The position numbers and the translations under genes were made by a program. The notes beneath the pieces were generated by a model. It worked only from the letters and a program-made list of their open reading frames with translations. It ran no database searches and was not told the origin of the DNA. Positions 29,419 to 39,370 of a stretch of DNA of 64,000 nucleotides are shown here, one piece after another. Positions within the stretch are counted from its first letter, which is position 1; every line of letters starts with the position of its first letter. This DNA comes from Mixta mediterraneensis. Lineage in GTDB: Bacteria; Pseudomonadota; Gammaproteobacteria; Enterobacterales; Enterobacteriaceae. The stretch lies in contig NZ_JACFXY010000006.1 of the NCBI RefSeq assembly GCF_014946725.1, forward strand, positions 62,001 to 126,000, given 5' to 3'.

Positions 29419-29736
29419 ACCTTTCTCCTGAAATAACTTATGCCTTATCCAGTAACAAATAGCGTGAATTGTTAAAAAACAGTTTAAAAAAACAGACAAA
29501 TGCCTGTTCATGCCATATTCATCGCCTTTTTTGAGGTGTGGAGGATATACTGATGGCAGCAGAAAGGTAGTGATCAAGTTCTCACATAAGCACGCTGACA
29601 AGACGATAATCAGGTAATCGTCTTGTGGCTTGTTTAAGATCATGATTTCAGGGCGATAAGCGGAAACATCAATATAAGCGGCGATAACAATAATGAGCGG
29701 AAGGTGTTGACCAACCGCTTAATTGTCAGGGTAAGC
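29419..29736. other. Spacer between sdaC and the arylsulfotransferase gene
   Basis: 318 bp without a supported gene. It must contain the sdaC promoter. An imperfect repeat of GTCTTGTC-like sequence near 29599-29625 (AGACGATAATCAGGTAATCGTCTTGTGG) can fold into a hairpin, a candidate terminator for the convergent side. Confidence 0.45.
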
Positions 29737-31083
29737 CTATTTTGCTACGTCCAGAGCTGGACATCCGGGCAGGGCCGGATAGTGAGTGCACCCGGAAGTG
29801 ACTGCCGTTTCGTGATGCGGTGTACCTTCAGGCGCCCAGGTGTAAGGCACCATATAAGCACGGTAAACGGTGTTAGCAACATAATGGTCACGCGGCATCG
29901 CTTTGCCGTAGAAAGGGCTGACATATTCCCAGACAATATCGACCTGTGGCGTCACCTGAAACAGTCGGCCACTCTGCCCTTCATCTATCAGGGTATTGCC
30001 GTTTGGCAGCCGCTGCGCATTGCTGATATAGGCGCTGTAAAACGTTGAGATGGCCTGTTGTGATTTCTCGCCGGTATATTCCCAGACGATCTGTTTACTG
30101 ACTGGATTCACTTCTATTACCCGCGAAGCAGAGAAAAACCCCTGACGCGTCGGCGGGTAACCGGCATTGCCCTGATTATCAAAAATCAATATGTTATCTG
30201 CGCCTGGCAGGCCAGCAGGGATCATATGCACATCATGCTCACCAATCATCTGATCAAGCGGACGAGGTAGCGGCTTACCCAGCTGCGAAGTGGGATAATC
30301 AGGCCCAATGCGCCAAATCACTTTACCGCTGCGACGGTCAACAATTACCGCAACGTTACCATTGCGCGAATTCAGCAGAATGTTATCTGGCGCAAATCGT
30401 TTATCACCGGCATCGAACCAGTGATTAGGACCGAGCGGTGCGGCCGTGTTCATATGGAGAAAGTCAGGATCGTGACTCTCGCGGATCATCTGCAGTTGTT
30501 TATCTGAAAAGCCGAATTCATGAAGATGATCGGCCACCGACCAGGACCAAATCTTTTTCCCCTGCGGGGTTATTTCTTCAATAGTGTTATCAATGACATC
30601 GTAGTCATAGCCGGGCAGGCGTTTCAATGCGGCCCCCAGCAATAAAGTATTGCCATAGTCCAGGCGCTGCAGTTCATGATGCTGATGTACCGGGGTAGCC
30701 TGGCTGCCATATTGCCACACCACATCGCCCTGCCAGTTCACCTCCGCCACGCTGGCATTCACCATGCCGTTACCGGGGCTGGCAACCTTATCCAGCTTAT
30801 TTTGCCGCTCAAGCTGCACCAAAATACGCCCACGTTGTCCGTTAAGCTGTTCGCGCTTGATCGGCCAGGGCGGGAAGCTCTCATATTTCCAGCGATGCAC
30901 TTCTTTACCGGTCATATCGATCAGATGAGTTTGGTTGTCGTTACCGGGAAACAGGATAAAACCGTTCCAGGCGCGAGCGGGATCGTAAAAGGTTGTGCCA
31001 ACAGGAATGGCAGTGGGAATGGCAAGCGTGCTATGACAAAACGTCAGCAACAGCAGGCCGGATAAACGATGCGTCAACTTCAT
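29737..31083 (-). CDS. Secreted arylsulfotransferase-family protein
   Basis: 448 residues with a signal peptide (MKLTHRLSGLLLLTFCHSTLA). The body is a beta-propeller-like repeat pattern (GDVVWQYGS, GKKIWSWSV, GKVIWRIGPDY, QIVWEYTGE, DIVWEYVSP). Histidine-bearing segments HQHHELQRL, GEHDVHMIPAG and RLPNGNTLIDEG are shared with bacterial arylsulfotransferases, which move sulfate between phenols in the periplasm. The ATG at 31083 is preferred (AGGA at 8 bp) over a GTG two codons earlier. The natural substrate and donor are unknown. Confidence 0.85.
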   Translation of the reverse strand: MKLTHRLSGLLLLTFCHSTLAIPTAIPVGTTFYDPARAWNGFILFPGNDNQTHLIDMTGKEVHRWKYESFPPWPIKREQLNGQRGRILVQLERQNKLDKVASPGNGMVNASVAEVNWQGDVVWQYGSQATPVHQHHELQRLDYGNTLLLGAALKRLPGYDYDVIDNTIEEITPQGKKIWSWSVADHLHEFGFSDKQLQMIRESHDPDFLHMNTAAPLGPNHWFDAGDKRFAPDNILLNSRNGNVAVIVDRRSGKVIWRIGPDYPTSQLGKPLPRPLDQMIGEHDVHMIPAGLPGADNILIFDNQGNAGYPPTRQGFFSASRVIEVNPVSKQIVWEYTGEKSQQAISTFYSAYISNAQRLPNGNTLIDEGQSGRLFQVTPQVDIVWEYVSPFYGKAMPRDHYVANTVYRAYMVPYTWAPEGTPHHETAVTSGCTHYPALPGCPALDVAK

Positions 31084-31283
31084 CTTCACTATCCTGTGCA
31101 GAATAAACAGTTATCAGCATAGAAGCGAAACCGCAACGTTTACAATGTTTATCTGCGTGTAAAACGTTCTACCTACGCCTCACATCTGTGCAATGTTAAA
31201 CAACGCTCCTTTGCCTTAACTGCTTATCACATTTTGCTGAGGCAGTGTTCTTCCCCGCCCCCTGCCACGCACAGAAGTAAAAA

Positions 31284-31316
31284 TGCGGCGTGCCGCCTAT
31301 TAAGGTGGCACGCCGG
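31284..31316. terminator. Terminator hairpin after the aldehyde dehydrogenase gene
   Basis: CGGCGTGCC ... GGCACGCCG forms a 9-bp GC stem just beyond the stop at 31323. A T-poor flank makes its strand uncertain. Confidence 0.6.
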
Positions 31317-31322
31317 AATTTA

Positions 31323-32843
31323 TCAGAAGAGGCCCAGCGGCTGAATACTGTAACTCACCAGCAAATTTTTGGTTTGCTGATAATGATCAAGCATCATTTT
31401 ATGGGTTTCACGACCAATACCTGATTTTTTGTAACCACCGAAAGCTGCATGAGCGGGGTAAAGGTGATAACAATTGGTCCAGACGCGACCAGCCTTAATG
31501 GCCCGCCCGACGCGATAGGCACGATTAATATCGCGCGTCCATACGCCTGCGCCCAGGCCATAAATTGAATCATTGGCAATGCTGACGGCTTCTGCTTCAT
31601 CTTTAAAGGTAGTGATGCCGATTACGGGCCCGAAAATTTCTTCCTGAAATACCCGCATGCTGTTGTTGCCTTTCAACAGCGTTGGCTGGATGTAATAACC
31701 ACTGGAAAGCGATCCTTCGAGTTGCTCTACGCCACCGCCCGCCAGCACTTCTGCCCCCTCTTTTTGTGCGATCTCCAGATAGGACAGAATTTTATCGAAC
31801 TGCTGCTGCGATGCCTGTGCGCCAATCATGGTGTCAGTATCCATTGGATCGCCACGTTTGATAGTCTTAATGCGCTTCATTACCGCTGCCATAAAGGGCT
31901 CGAAAATCGATTCCTGCACCAGCGCGCGTGACGGACACGTACAGACTTCACCCTGATTCAGGAAGCCAAGCACTACCCCTTCGGCCGCTTTCTCGATAAA
32001 ACTTTCTTCCGCCTGCATGATGTCTTCAAAGAAGATATTAGGCGACTTTCCTCCCAGCTCGACGGTGGACGGAATCAGGCTTTTCGCTGCCAGTTCCAGA
32101 ATATGGCCGCCGGTCGCGGTTGAACCGGTAAAAGCCACTTTTGCAATGCCAGGATGAGAAGCCAGCGCTTCGCCCGCCTCTTTACCGTAGCCGTGCACGA
32201 TATTCACCACGCCTGGCGGTAACAAATCTTTGATCAGATCAATAAAAAGTGTGATAGAAAGCGGCGTCTGCTCGGCAGGCTTCAATACCACGCAATTGCC
32301 TGCGCCCAGCGCGGGTGCCAGTTTCCACGCGGCCATCAGCAGTGGAAAGTTCCACGGGATGATCTGCGCGACAACGCCCAGCGGTTCATGAAAATGGTAG
32401 GCAGCGGTGAATTCATCAATCTCAGCGGCGCTGCCTTCCTGCGCCCGCACACAACCCGCAAAATAGCGGAAATGATCGACCGCCAACGGCATATCGGCAG
32501 CCAGGGTTTCACGTACCGGTTTACCGTTATCCCAGGTTTCATTCACCGCAATATATTCAAGATTTTCTTCCAGCCGATCGGCGATTTTTAGCAGCACCAG
32601 CGCGCGCTGTTGTGGCGACGTTTTTCCCCACGCCTCAGCAGCCGCAGCAGCAGCGGCAACGGCGTTATCGACATCCGTGCGATCAGATCGTGGAAACTCA
32701 CCGACAGTGGAGCCATTCACAGGCGAAGTATTCGTAAAATAATTGCCACTTACTGGCGCAACGAATTCACCGTTGATGAAATTCCCATAGTTTTTTCGCA
32801 GTTGAATAAGCGACCCTTGTTCTCCGGGAGCGGCGTAACGCAT
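31323..32843 (-). CDS. exaC: NAD-dependent aldehyde dehydrogenase, ExaC/AldB type
   Basis: Oxidises acetaldehyde or other short aldehydes to acids. The 506 residues from the ATG at 32843 (site AAAGGAG) begin [19 protein letters not shown], like ExaC. The catalytic pair is visible: Glu in [12 protein letters not shown] and Cys in [14 protein letters not shown]-binding residues occur in [13 protein letters not shown] and FTGSTATG, and the C-terminal [13 protein letters not shown] is typical. Upstream in-frame sequence to 32981 has no site and is unconserved. Confidence 0.93.
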   Translation of the reverse strand: MRYAAPGEQGSLIQLRKNYGNFINGEFVAPVSGNYFTNTSPVNGSTVGEFPRSDRTDVDNAVAAAAAAAEAWGKTSPQQRALVLLKIADRLEENLEYIAVNETWDNGKPVRETLAADMPLAVDHFRYFAGCVRAQEGSAAEIDEFTAAYHFHEPLGVVAQIIPWNFPLLMAAWKLAPALGAGNCVVLKPAEQTPLSITLFIDLIKDLLPPGVVNIVHGYGKEAGEALASHPGIAKVAFTGSTATGGHILELAAKSLIPSTVELGGKSPNIFFEDIMQAEESFIEKAAEGVVLGFLNQGEVCTCPSRALVQESIFEPFMAAVMKRIKTIKRGDPMDTDTMIGAQASQQQFDKILSYLEIAQKEGAEVLAGGGVEQLEGSLSSGYYIQPTLLKGNNSMRVFQEEIFGPVIGITTFKDEAEAVSIANDSIYGLGAGVWTRDINRAYRVGRAIKAGRVWTNCYHLYPAHAAFGGYKKSGIGRETHKMMLDHYQQTKNLLVSYSIQPLGLF

Positions 32844-33074
32844 GGTGGTTCTCCTTTTAGAATGCGGGATGCAACAACAAATAAATGCATTCTTAACATA
32901 ATTGCTCATCCTCAGCCTGCCAGATCGCCTGAAAGCAATCTGTGACCGCGACGAAGGAAATGTCGTGCAATGTTGCGCCACAGATAAATCCGACTTTTTC
33001 CCGTGGCGCCCAGACTGTAGAAACTTGTCGGCGAGAAACGGTCAATATAGGGAGTCATTAAACAGGAGATCCGC

Positions 33075-33638
33075 ATGCTGGCTTCGGCTTTAACTTCAAT
33101 GCGCGAAAAAGCAGATTTCGTTCATCAGTTCATTCGTAACCCGCGCAACATGGGCAGCGTTACGCCCTCTTCTGGCGCGCTGTGTCGCGCCATGACGGAC
33201 TCGGTAAGGTGGGATAACCAACGGCGTATCGCTGAATTGGGTGCAGGAGATGGCGTATTAACCCGTCAGCTATTAGCGCGCATGGCACCGGAAGCAACGC
33301 TGGATGTGTTTGAAATTAGCCTTTCGCTGGCGGAAAAGCTGTCTGCGATGGACGATGCGCGCATGACGGTACGCACCTGCTCCGCAGAGTATCTGAATGG
33401 CAAATATGACGCTATATTCTCTCGTCTGCCGCTGCTGTCGCTACCGCCCGTCCTACGTGATGCGATTTTACGTGCGGTATTTAATGCGCTCAGCCCGGTC
33501 GGCGTATTCGTGCAATTTCAGTACACGTCGCTAACCCAGCCGGATCTGTCACGTTATTTCACCTGGGAGCGCCAGCGGGTGCTAAAGAATGTGCCGCCCG
33601 CATGGGTTTATCGCTGCACGCGTCACTACGCGCCTTGA
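33075..33638 (+). CDS. SAM-dependent methyltransferase, PmtA/KsgA-like
   Basis: 187 residues with SAM-binding motif I ELGAGDGVLTRQLL (about 54-67), motif II DVFEIS and a YDAIFSRLPLLSLP motif IV region. The N-terminus FIRNPRNMGSVTPSSGALCRAM is typical of bacterial phospholipid N-methyltransferase-like proteins. The substrate is not known. Its 3' end overlaps the convergent amidotransferase gene by 13 bp. Confidence 0.85.
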   Translation: MLASALTSMREKADFVHQFIRNPRNMGSVTPSSGALCRAMTDSVRWDNQRRIAELGAGDGVLTRQLLARMAPEATLDVFEISLSLAEKLSAMDDARMTVRTCSAEYLNGKYDAIFSRLPLLSLPPVLRDAILRAVFNALSPVGVFVQFQYTSLTQPDLSRYFTWERQRVLKNVPPAWVYRCTRHYAP

Positions 33639-34348
33639 GCCTGATCGTCTATCCGTTGCGTCTGTAAGTAGAAGGTACGCAGCAGTTCACGCGCCCAGTC
33701 CTCGCCTTCCAGCCTGGCATCGCTGTTTCCGGCACCGTCGGGCAAACAGGCACGCATGATCCGCTGGGTAAATTCCGGGTGAAACTGCACGGAGAGCGCA
33801 TAAGGTGAATAACGCAAAATCTGACAGCCATCTTTTTCTGACTGAGCCAAAACCTGCGCCTGCGGTGGCGGTGCTGTGACCGTCTGGCGATGCGACAGCC
33901 AGACATTAAAGGTGGCTGGTAACGCCGCCAGTAACGAATCACGTTGCGTTTGTGCATTGCACACCAGCGGTAATAAGCCTCGTTCCCAGCCATTCGGGTT
34001 ATCTTCTACTTTCCCCCCCAACGCATAAGCCATTAGCTGATGGCCGTAACAGACGCCCAGTAGCGGCAGCTTCGCGTCAATAGCAGCGCGTACCCAGGCG
34101 GCGCTACGCTCGCTCCAGTCTGCATGATCGGTCACCATCGCCCAGGAACCGCTAAGGATGGCGCCGGAAATTTGGCTGAACGCTGGCAGCGCTTCGCCAA
34201 GATGCGGACGCATAATCAGGTACTCATCGGGCTGCAAACCTAACGCGTCAATAAACCAAACCGGCTGTTCGCCGATTTTCGCAACAACATGATGAGGAGG
34301 AACGTCGAGTTGAATCAAGGCAAGGGGCAAAGCGGGCGATTTAATCAT
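33626..34348 (-). CDS. Class-I glutamine amidotransferase-like protein
   Basis: A stand-alone 240-residue GATase-1 domain. The nucleophile is in GVCYGHQLMAYALGG (near residue 99), with His and Glu in VQFHPEF. Such GMP-synthase-like proteins release ammonia from glutamine or cleave gamma-glutamyl amides. The ATG at 34348 with MIKSPALPLALIQLD is favoured by similarity, although its site (AGGAT) is distant. Confidence 0.87.
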   Translation of the reverse strand: MIKSPALPLALIQLDVPPHHVVAKIGEQPVWFIDALGLQPDEYLIMRPHLGEALPAFSQISGAILSGSWAMVTDHADWSERSAAWVRAAIDAKLPLLGVCYGHQLMAYALGGKVEDNPNGWERGLLPLVCNAQTQRDSLLAALPATFNVWLSHRQTVTAPPPQAQVLAQSEKDGCQILRYSPYALSVQFHPEFTQRIMRACLPDGAGNSDARLEGEDWARELLRTFYLQTQRIDDQAQGA

Positions 34349-34528
34349 AATGGATCGAATCCTCAGCGTAACCAGCGTTTTGAAAAGCCAGTCTGCCAGC
34401 AACTGCCGTAAAAGTCCTGTGCTTTTCCAGTCTGCCTGAAAATAGAAAATTTCTTTCATCGGGTGCCAGAAGGTCCTCCATTCGTGCCATCATTACGGTT
34501 TAACGGGAACGAATGAAAGGGTGACATT

Positions 34529-35413
34529 GTGGCGGTGCGGCATTTTTTTCTGATCCTGATAGTCGTATGTATCTGGGCCTTCAATAATGTGGCGGTGAAA
34601 TGGGGCTTACTGGAGCTACCGCCGCTGTTTCTGACATGGATGCGTTTTGTGGTGGTGGCGATTATTCTGGTGCCGTTTTGCCGCATCACCCGTCAGCAGT
34701 TGCCGTGGCTGTTGCTGCTGGCGTTTACCTTCGGTTTTATGCATTTTTCCCTGCTGTTTGTCGGTATGCGTTATACCGATGCCGGTACAGGAGCTATTGT
34801 GGTGCAGCTTGGTACTCCCATCGCTATGCTGCTGGCGATGGTTGTGCTGAAAGAGAAGCTAAAACTGCTGCAGCTGTTTGGCATCATAGTTTCGCTGAGC
34901 GGCGTGATTGTGCTGTCGGGAAGCCCGACCATTCCGACGTGGTGGGTCCTTTGCCTGTTACTCTGTAGCGCCACGGGCTGGGCAATCAGCAACCTTATCG
35001 TCAAAAAATCACCGCCGATTAAACCTTTAACCATGACCGGCTGGATCGCCTTTCTCGCGGTGCCCATTGTGGGCGCCGCTACGCTGGTGATGGAGTCTCA
35101 TCAGCTGACGGCCTTAAGTCATGCGGGCTGGCGCGGCTGGTTTGCCATCCTGTACAGCGCTGTTGCCTCCTCAATAATTGCCTATACGCTGTGGTACATG
35201 TTGCTGAAAAAGTACAACGTCAATTTGATCATGCCCTATTCGTTGCTGACACCAGTTTTGTCAGTATTAATGGGGATTGTGGTGCTGGGCGACAGCCTGA
35301 ACAGCTTCAAAATCATCGGCGCCGCGCTGGTCATTTTAGGCACTGCAATTGCGGTAATTAACCTGCGTAATCTACGTATGCATGCCCGTTTCCCGCGCCT
35401 GCGTCGACGCTGA
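34529..35413 (+). CDS. EamA/DMT-family inner-membrane transporter
   Basis: 294 residues, ten hydrophobic helices in two homologous EamA halves (IWAFNNVAVKWGL ... GTAIVVQLGTPIAM-like; TGWAISNLIVKKSPP ... LLTPVLSVLMGIVVLGD), with an Arg-rich cytoplasmic tail. Members export amino acids or other metabolites; the substrate cannot be deduced. It starts with GTG at 34529 after AAAGGGTGACATT. Confidence 0.9.
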   Translation: MAVRHFFLILIVVCIWAFNNVAVKWGLLELPPLFLTWMRFVVVAIILVPFCRITRQQLPWLLLLAFTFGFMHFSLLFVGMRYTDAGTGAIVVQLGTPIAMLLAMVVLKEKLKLLQLFGIIVSLSGVIVLSGSPTIPTWWVLCLLLCSATGWAISNLIVKKSPPIKPLTMTGWIAFLAVPIVGAATLVMESHQLTALSHAGWRGWFAILYSAVASSIIAYTLWYMLLKKYNVNLIMPYSLLTPVLSVLMGIVVLGDSLNSFKIIGAALVILGTAIAVINLRNLRMHARFPRLRRR

Positions 35414-35459
35414 CGTTGCATGCTATGCTTGAGAAAACCTCTTTCTCAGGAGCATAAAC

Positions 35460-36824
35460 ATGGACCATCAGCTCGCCGCGTCTTTTTGGCAGCAGATGTG
35501 GCAAGGATTAGGCAGCAAAAGCGCGCCGCAGCCGTTGCCCACTTTTATTGATACCGCCACTTTCTCTTCTGCTTTTGCCGTCAGCGAACTGGCGGCCACC
35601 AGCATCGGTCTCGCCACTCAGGCCGCCGCCCGTCTGATCCATTCACCGCATCTCGTCGAAATCAATGTCCGGCTGGCTTCACGCTGGTTTCAGCACAGCT
35701 TTATGACGCTCAATCGCCCCGCTCCGATACTGTGGGATGCGTTTGCCGGTGATTACGCCAGCGCTGATGGCTGGATCCGGCTGCATACTAACGCCGCGTC
35801 TCATCGCCAGGCGATGAAAAACGTGCTGGGCCAGCATACCCGCCGTGAAGCGCTGGCAAAGCAGGTGGCACAATGGCGCGCCACAGAACTGGAACAGGCG
35901 ATAATTGATGCAGGCGGTTGTGCGGCAGAGATGCGCAGCACCGACGTCTGGCAACAACATCCGCAAGGCCGGGCGGTAAATCAGGAGCCGCTGATTGACT
36001 GGCAAGTTACCGCTTCAGGACCAGTTCCAGCCTGGATGCTGCCTGCCGCTCGTCCGCTACTGGGCGTTAACGTTTTAGATTTAACACGTGTTATTGCCGG
36101 GCCGGTCGCGACGCGTTTCCTTGCCAGCCTCGGTGCAAATGTGTTGCGCATCGATCCTCCCGGCTGGCAAGAACCTGTGCTGGACGAAGAAATCACCTGC
36201 GGTAAGCGTCGCACCGTGCTGGACCTGAAAACGAACGCTGGCCGCGAGCAGTTCAGACAACTGCTGCGTAAGGCCGATGTTTTAGTGCATGGCTATCGCG
36301 CCGACGCGCTGGAAAAGCTCGGTTTTGATGCCGAAACACGCCAGTTACTGGCGCCGGGTTTAGTGGACGTCGGCCTCAATGCGTGGGGCTGGCAAGGACC
36401 GTGGCGTAATCATCGCGGCTTTGACAGTCTGGTACAAATGGGGTGCGGCATTGCCGAACATGGCAAGCGATGGAAAAACAGCGATCAGCCAACGCCGTTG
36501 CCGGTTCAGGCGCTGGATCACGCCACAGGATATTTAATGGCAGCGGCGGTTTTGGAAGGATTACGCCAGCGCAAAGAAGCAGGCAATGGCTGTCAGGCGC
36601 GCCTGTCGCTGGCGCGCACTGCGTTGCTGCTGCAACAGCATGGTTATCCGGCCGGTAGCCAGCAAACTGGCATTACGCCGGACACAAAAGATAACCTGGC
36701 CATGTTTGAGCTCACGCCGTGGGGGTTCGGCGTAAGATTGCGTTCTGCGGCTTATCTTCCTGGCACCGCGCTGGTATGCGCGACGCCAGGATGCCTGCCG
36801 GGCACCCATCCGCCCGGCTGGTAA
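35460..36824 (+). CDS. Family III (CaiB/BaiF) CoA-transferase
   Basis: 454 residues. Two CaiB-type halves are visible, the second with LLGVNVLDLTRVIAGPVATRFLASLGANVLRIDPP, DLKTNAGREQFRQLL and ADVLVHGYR. The catalytic Asp is probably that in GFDSLVQMGCGI. CoA transfer between carboxylic acids is the family reaction; substrates are unknown. The ATG follows CAGGAG. Its stop is one base from the convergent ycdY stop. Confidence 0.88.
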   Translation: MDHQLAASFWQQMWQGLGSKSAPQPLPTFIDTATFSSAFAVSELAATSIGLATQAAARLIHSPHLVEINVRLASRWFQHSFMTLNRPAPILWDAFAGDYASADGWIRLHTNAASHRQAMKNVLGQHTRREALAKQVAQWRATELEQAIIDAGGCAAEMRSTDVWQQHPQGRAVNQEPLIDWQVTASGPVPAWMLPAARPLLGVNVLDLTRVIAGPVATRFLASLGANVLRIDPPGWQEPVLDEEITCGKRRTVLDLKTNAGREQFRQLLRKADVLVHGYRADALEKLGFDAETRQLLAPGLVDVGLNAWGWQGPWRNHRGFDSLVQMGCGIAEHGKRWKNSDQPTPLPVQALDHATGYLMAAAVLEGLRQRKEAGNGCQARLSLARTALLLQQHGYPAGSQQTGITPDTKDNLAMFELTPWGFGVRLRSAAYLPGTALVCATPGCLPGTHPPGW

Positions 36825-36825
36825 C

Positions 36826-37404
36826 TTATTCGTCGTCTTCGTCGTCTTCGTCGTCTTCGGCGTTTTCAGCTAACTCCTCATACATCACCTGGATCGCTTC
36901 ACGACTCAACGCCGCCAGGGTGCGATAAAACGCGCTGGTAGCATGCGCTTCCACTTTGCCAAGGAACGCGCCGCACCACGGCAGTAGATAGCTTTCAAAC
37001 AGCGCCAGCTGTGCCGCGCTTTCGTCCTCTGCGGACTGATCTTCCAGCCATGAAGCCGCCAGCATTAACACACCAAAATGATCGGCAGGCGCGTCACTCA
37101 ATGGCATACCGCGCGACGTTAAAAACGTGCGCACTTCGCCTTCCGTTTTCCCTTCTGGCCATTGCGAGGCATAGGGTGGCACCTTGCAATCGCTACCGAC
37201 AAATAGCGCGTTGTAATCTGCCGCCAGTGCCTGCGGGTCGCTGCTCTGTTGCAAACGCTTTAGCAGATCATCCTGTTCCAGCGGCCATTGCGCCGGCAAC
37301 TTGCCTTCACGCAGCAAAGTAAACAGCGGCACCAGCAGCGGATCTTGCGGCTGACGATTAAACAATGAGCCGATAACGCGGCACAGAATGGAAAACTCAT
37401 TCAT
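36826..37404 (-). CDS. ycdY: TorD-family chaperone YcdY
   Basis: A 192-residue TorD/DmsD-type helical chaperone. In E. coli YcdY is proposed to assist zinc insertion into YcdX and to affect swarming. The sequence follows E. coli YcdY closely (MNEFSILCRVIGSLFNRQPQDP, PWCGAFLGKVEAHA). It ends in an acidic tail EDDEDDEDDE encoded by a 9-bp tandem repeat near 36830-36858, absent in that form from E. coli. Last gene of ghrA-ycdX-ycdY. Confidence 0.95.
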   Translation of the reverse strand: MNEFSILCRVIGSLFNRQPQDPLLVPLFTLLREGKLPAQWPLEQDDLLKRLQQSSDPQALAADYNALFVGSDCKVPPYASQWPEGKTEGEVRTFLTSRGMPLSDAPADHFGVLMLAASWLEDQSAEDESAAQLALFESYLLPWCGAFLGKVEAHATSAFYRTLAALSREAIQVMYEELAENAEDDEDDEDDE

Positions 37405-37431
37405 GAGTCAGGATCCTTGAGGCAATAAAAG

Positions 37432-38169
37432 TTAAAAATCAGCCAGTTCAGCGATGTGTTTACCGGTGCGCTGCTCAAGAAAATCAAGCAGGCGACGCGG
37501 CGTGACATTTAACACGCGATTTTCGGGAAAATCCACTTCGCGTGTAATACGCAAACAGTGTTCAAAATGGCCCAGCGTAAAGGCGGTGTGAGAATCAGAA
37601 CCAAACGCCAGGCGGCCCCCCGCATCCCGTACCGCTTCCGCAATGGCACGGCAGTTTGGTTCACTGCCCGGACGTGAATGGGTGAACGAGGAGTTATTGA
37701 CCTCCAGTGCGACATTGTAATGCGCGGCGGCTTCGGCAATCGCTGGAATATCAACAGGGAACTTCGGATTGCCCGGATGGCTGATAATGTGCACCAGGCC
37801 GGCAGCCATCGTGGCAATCATCGCATCAGTGTGATGCTTTTTATCGCTCGGCGCATAGACCGGCTCGTGAAAACCCGCCACGATCAGGTCCAGCGCGTCC
37901 AGCATCGGCCCGGAACAATCAATCTCACCCTGCTGGTTTTTGATGTTCGCTTCAATCCCGCGCAAAATCGCTACTCCATCAATCACGCGTGGCCAGATAC
38001 GCATATTGACGAAGTGCCAGTAATGTGGCGCATCGGCCATATCCGGGCCGTGATCGGTAATCGCAAACAACTTCAGGCCGTTCTGTTTCGCCTGAGCGAA
38101 ATAATCATGCAGCGTGCTGTATGCGTGAGTGCTGGCGACGGTGTGCAAATGCAGATCTACCGGATACAT
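37432..38169 (-). CDS. ycdX: PHP-domain phosphatase YcdX
   Basis: A 245-residue trinuclear-zinc phosphatase of the PHP family. Metal-binding motifs are all present: [40 protein letters not shown] and GSDSHTA. It is implicated in swarming in E. coli. It lies between ghrA and its proposed chaperone gene ycdY. Confidence 0.95.
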   Translation of the reverse strand: MYPVDLHLHTVASTHAYSTLHDYFAQAKQNGLKLFAITDHGPDMADAPHYWHFVNMRIWPRVIDGVAILRGIEANIKNQQGEIDCSGPMLDALDLIVAGFHEPVYAPSDKKHHTDAMIATMAAGLVHIISHPGNPKFPVDIPAIAEAAAHYNVALEVNNSSFTHSRPGSEPNCRAIAEAVRDAGGRLAFGSDSHTAFTLGHFEHCLRITREVDFPENRVLNVTPRRLLDFLEQRTGKHIAELADF

Positions 38170-38208
38170 CTTCTACTCCTGCTGAATGCCCGTATTGGGC
38201 ATTAATAA

Positions 38209-39150
38209 TTAATAGCCGCGTTGACGATCAACGCAACCTTGCGGGGTCTTGCCCGCTTCGTACTGCGTGATGGCGCGGGCAATATAATCCATCGCCTCCT
38301 CTGGCACTGTGATAGCGGCATTATGGCGCGTAATTGTGACGCGCGGGTGTGACCATAGCGGATGGTTTTTCGGCAAGGGCTCTTGCTGAAAAACGTCCAG
38401 CGCAGCGGCTTTTAGCTGGCCGCTGTTAAGCGCAGCCAGTAAATCGGCCTCAACCACCTGGGCACCACGCGCCAGGTTCAGAAAGAATGCCCCTTGCGGT
38501 AGGCGTTGCAGAACATCCCGATTAATCAGGTTGAGGGTTTCCGGCGTATTCGGCAGCAGATTGATTAATACCTGCGTACCGCGCAGGAAATCATTGAGGG
38601 ATTCACGTCCGGCAAAACTGGTTATGCCCTCAAGCTGCTTCGGTGACCGGCTCCAGACGCGCAGCGGGAAACCCCAAATCTTCAGGCTGTCTGCCACTCG
38701 CTGGCCTAATACGCCCGCGCCAAGAATGCCGATAGTAAACGTTTCACGCTGATAAGAGGGCAACTGTTGCCAGCATGACTGCGGTTGTTGCAGGCGATAA
38801 TCATCAAAGCGGCGGAACCAGTCCAGTACGCTATGCGTGGCATATTCCTGCATCTGACGAGCCATACCGGTATCTTCCAGTCGAAACAGCGGCACGGTAT
38901 CCGGCAGCATATCGGGATGATGTTTGAGCTGAGCCAGGATCTCGTCAACGCCTCCACCCAACGCAAAAACCCCTCGCAAACCTTGCCGCCCACGTAGCAT
39001 CTCCACCGGCGGCGAACGCACCAGTGCATAATCTGCTGGCGCGTTGTCGCCCGGTTGCCAGCCGCGCACGCGGACGTGTGGAAGGCGCTGCTGTAAACCA
39101 TGAATCCAGCGAGTCGCATCTTGCGATGGGTGATACCAGATGATCTCCAT
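38209..39150 (-). CDS. ghrA: Glyoxylate/hydroxypyruvate reductase A
   Basis: NADPH-dependent 2-hydroxyacid dehydrogenase. The 313 residues from the ATG at 39150 (AAAGGAGAGCAGT) begin [16 protein letters not shown]. Rossmann motif [16 protein letters not shown], substrate Arg in LARGAQVVE, catalytic Glu in DVFQQEPLP and His in HNAAI are all present. First gene of the ghrA-ycdX-ycdY operon, as in E. coli. Confidence 0.95.
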   Translation of the reverse strand: MEIIWYHPSQDATRWIHGLQQRLPHVRVRGWQPGDNAPADYALVRSPPVEMLRGRQGLRGVFALGGGVDEILAQLKHHPDMLPDTVPLFRLEDTGMARQMQEYATHSVLDWFRRFDDYRLQQPQSCWQQLPSYQRETFTIGILGAGVLGQRVADSLKIWGFPLRVWSRSPKQLEGITSFAGRESLNDFLRGTQVLINLLPNTPETLNLINRDVLQRLPQGAFFLNLARGAQVVEADLLAALNSGQLKAAALDVFQQEPLPKNHPLWSHPRVTITRHNAAITVPEEAMDYIARAITQYEAGKTPQGCVDRQRGY

Positions 39151-39370
39151 ACTGCTCTCCTTTTTCTTTTCAGCGTCAGGGAAAAAGGTGGCAAGGGCAA
39201 GAAAAAATCCACGCAGCATTCAGAATTGCCAGCCTGCGCATTCAACATTTTTATTTATATGTCTTCACATTTCCGGCTCGCTTTAGGGCCAATCTGCCAG
39301 ATAACGTCTAAAGTTGTTCGTGTGGTCAATGCGTTACGTGTGACCCGCTTTCGGACAAGGAGAACAACCG

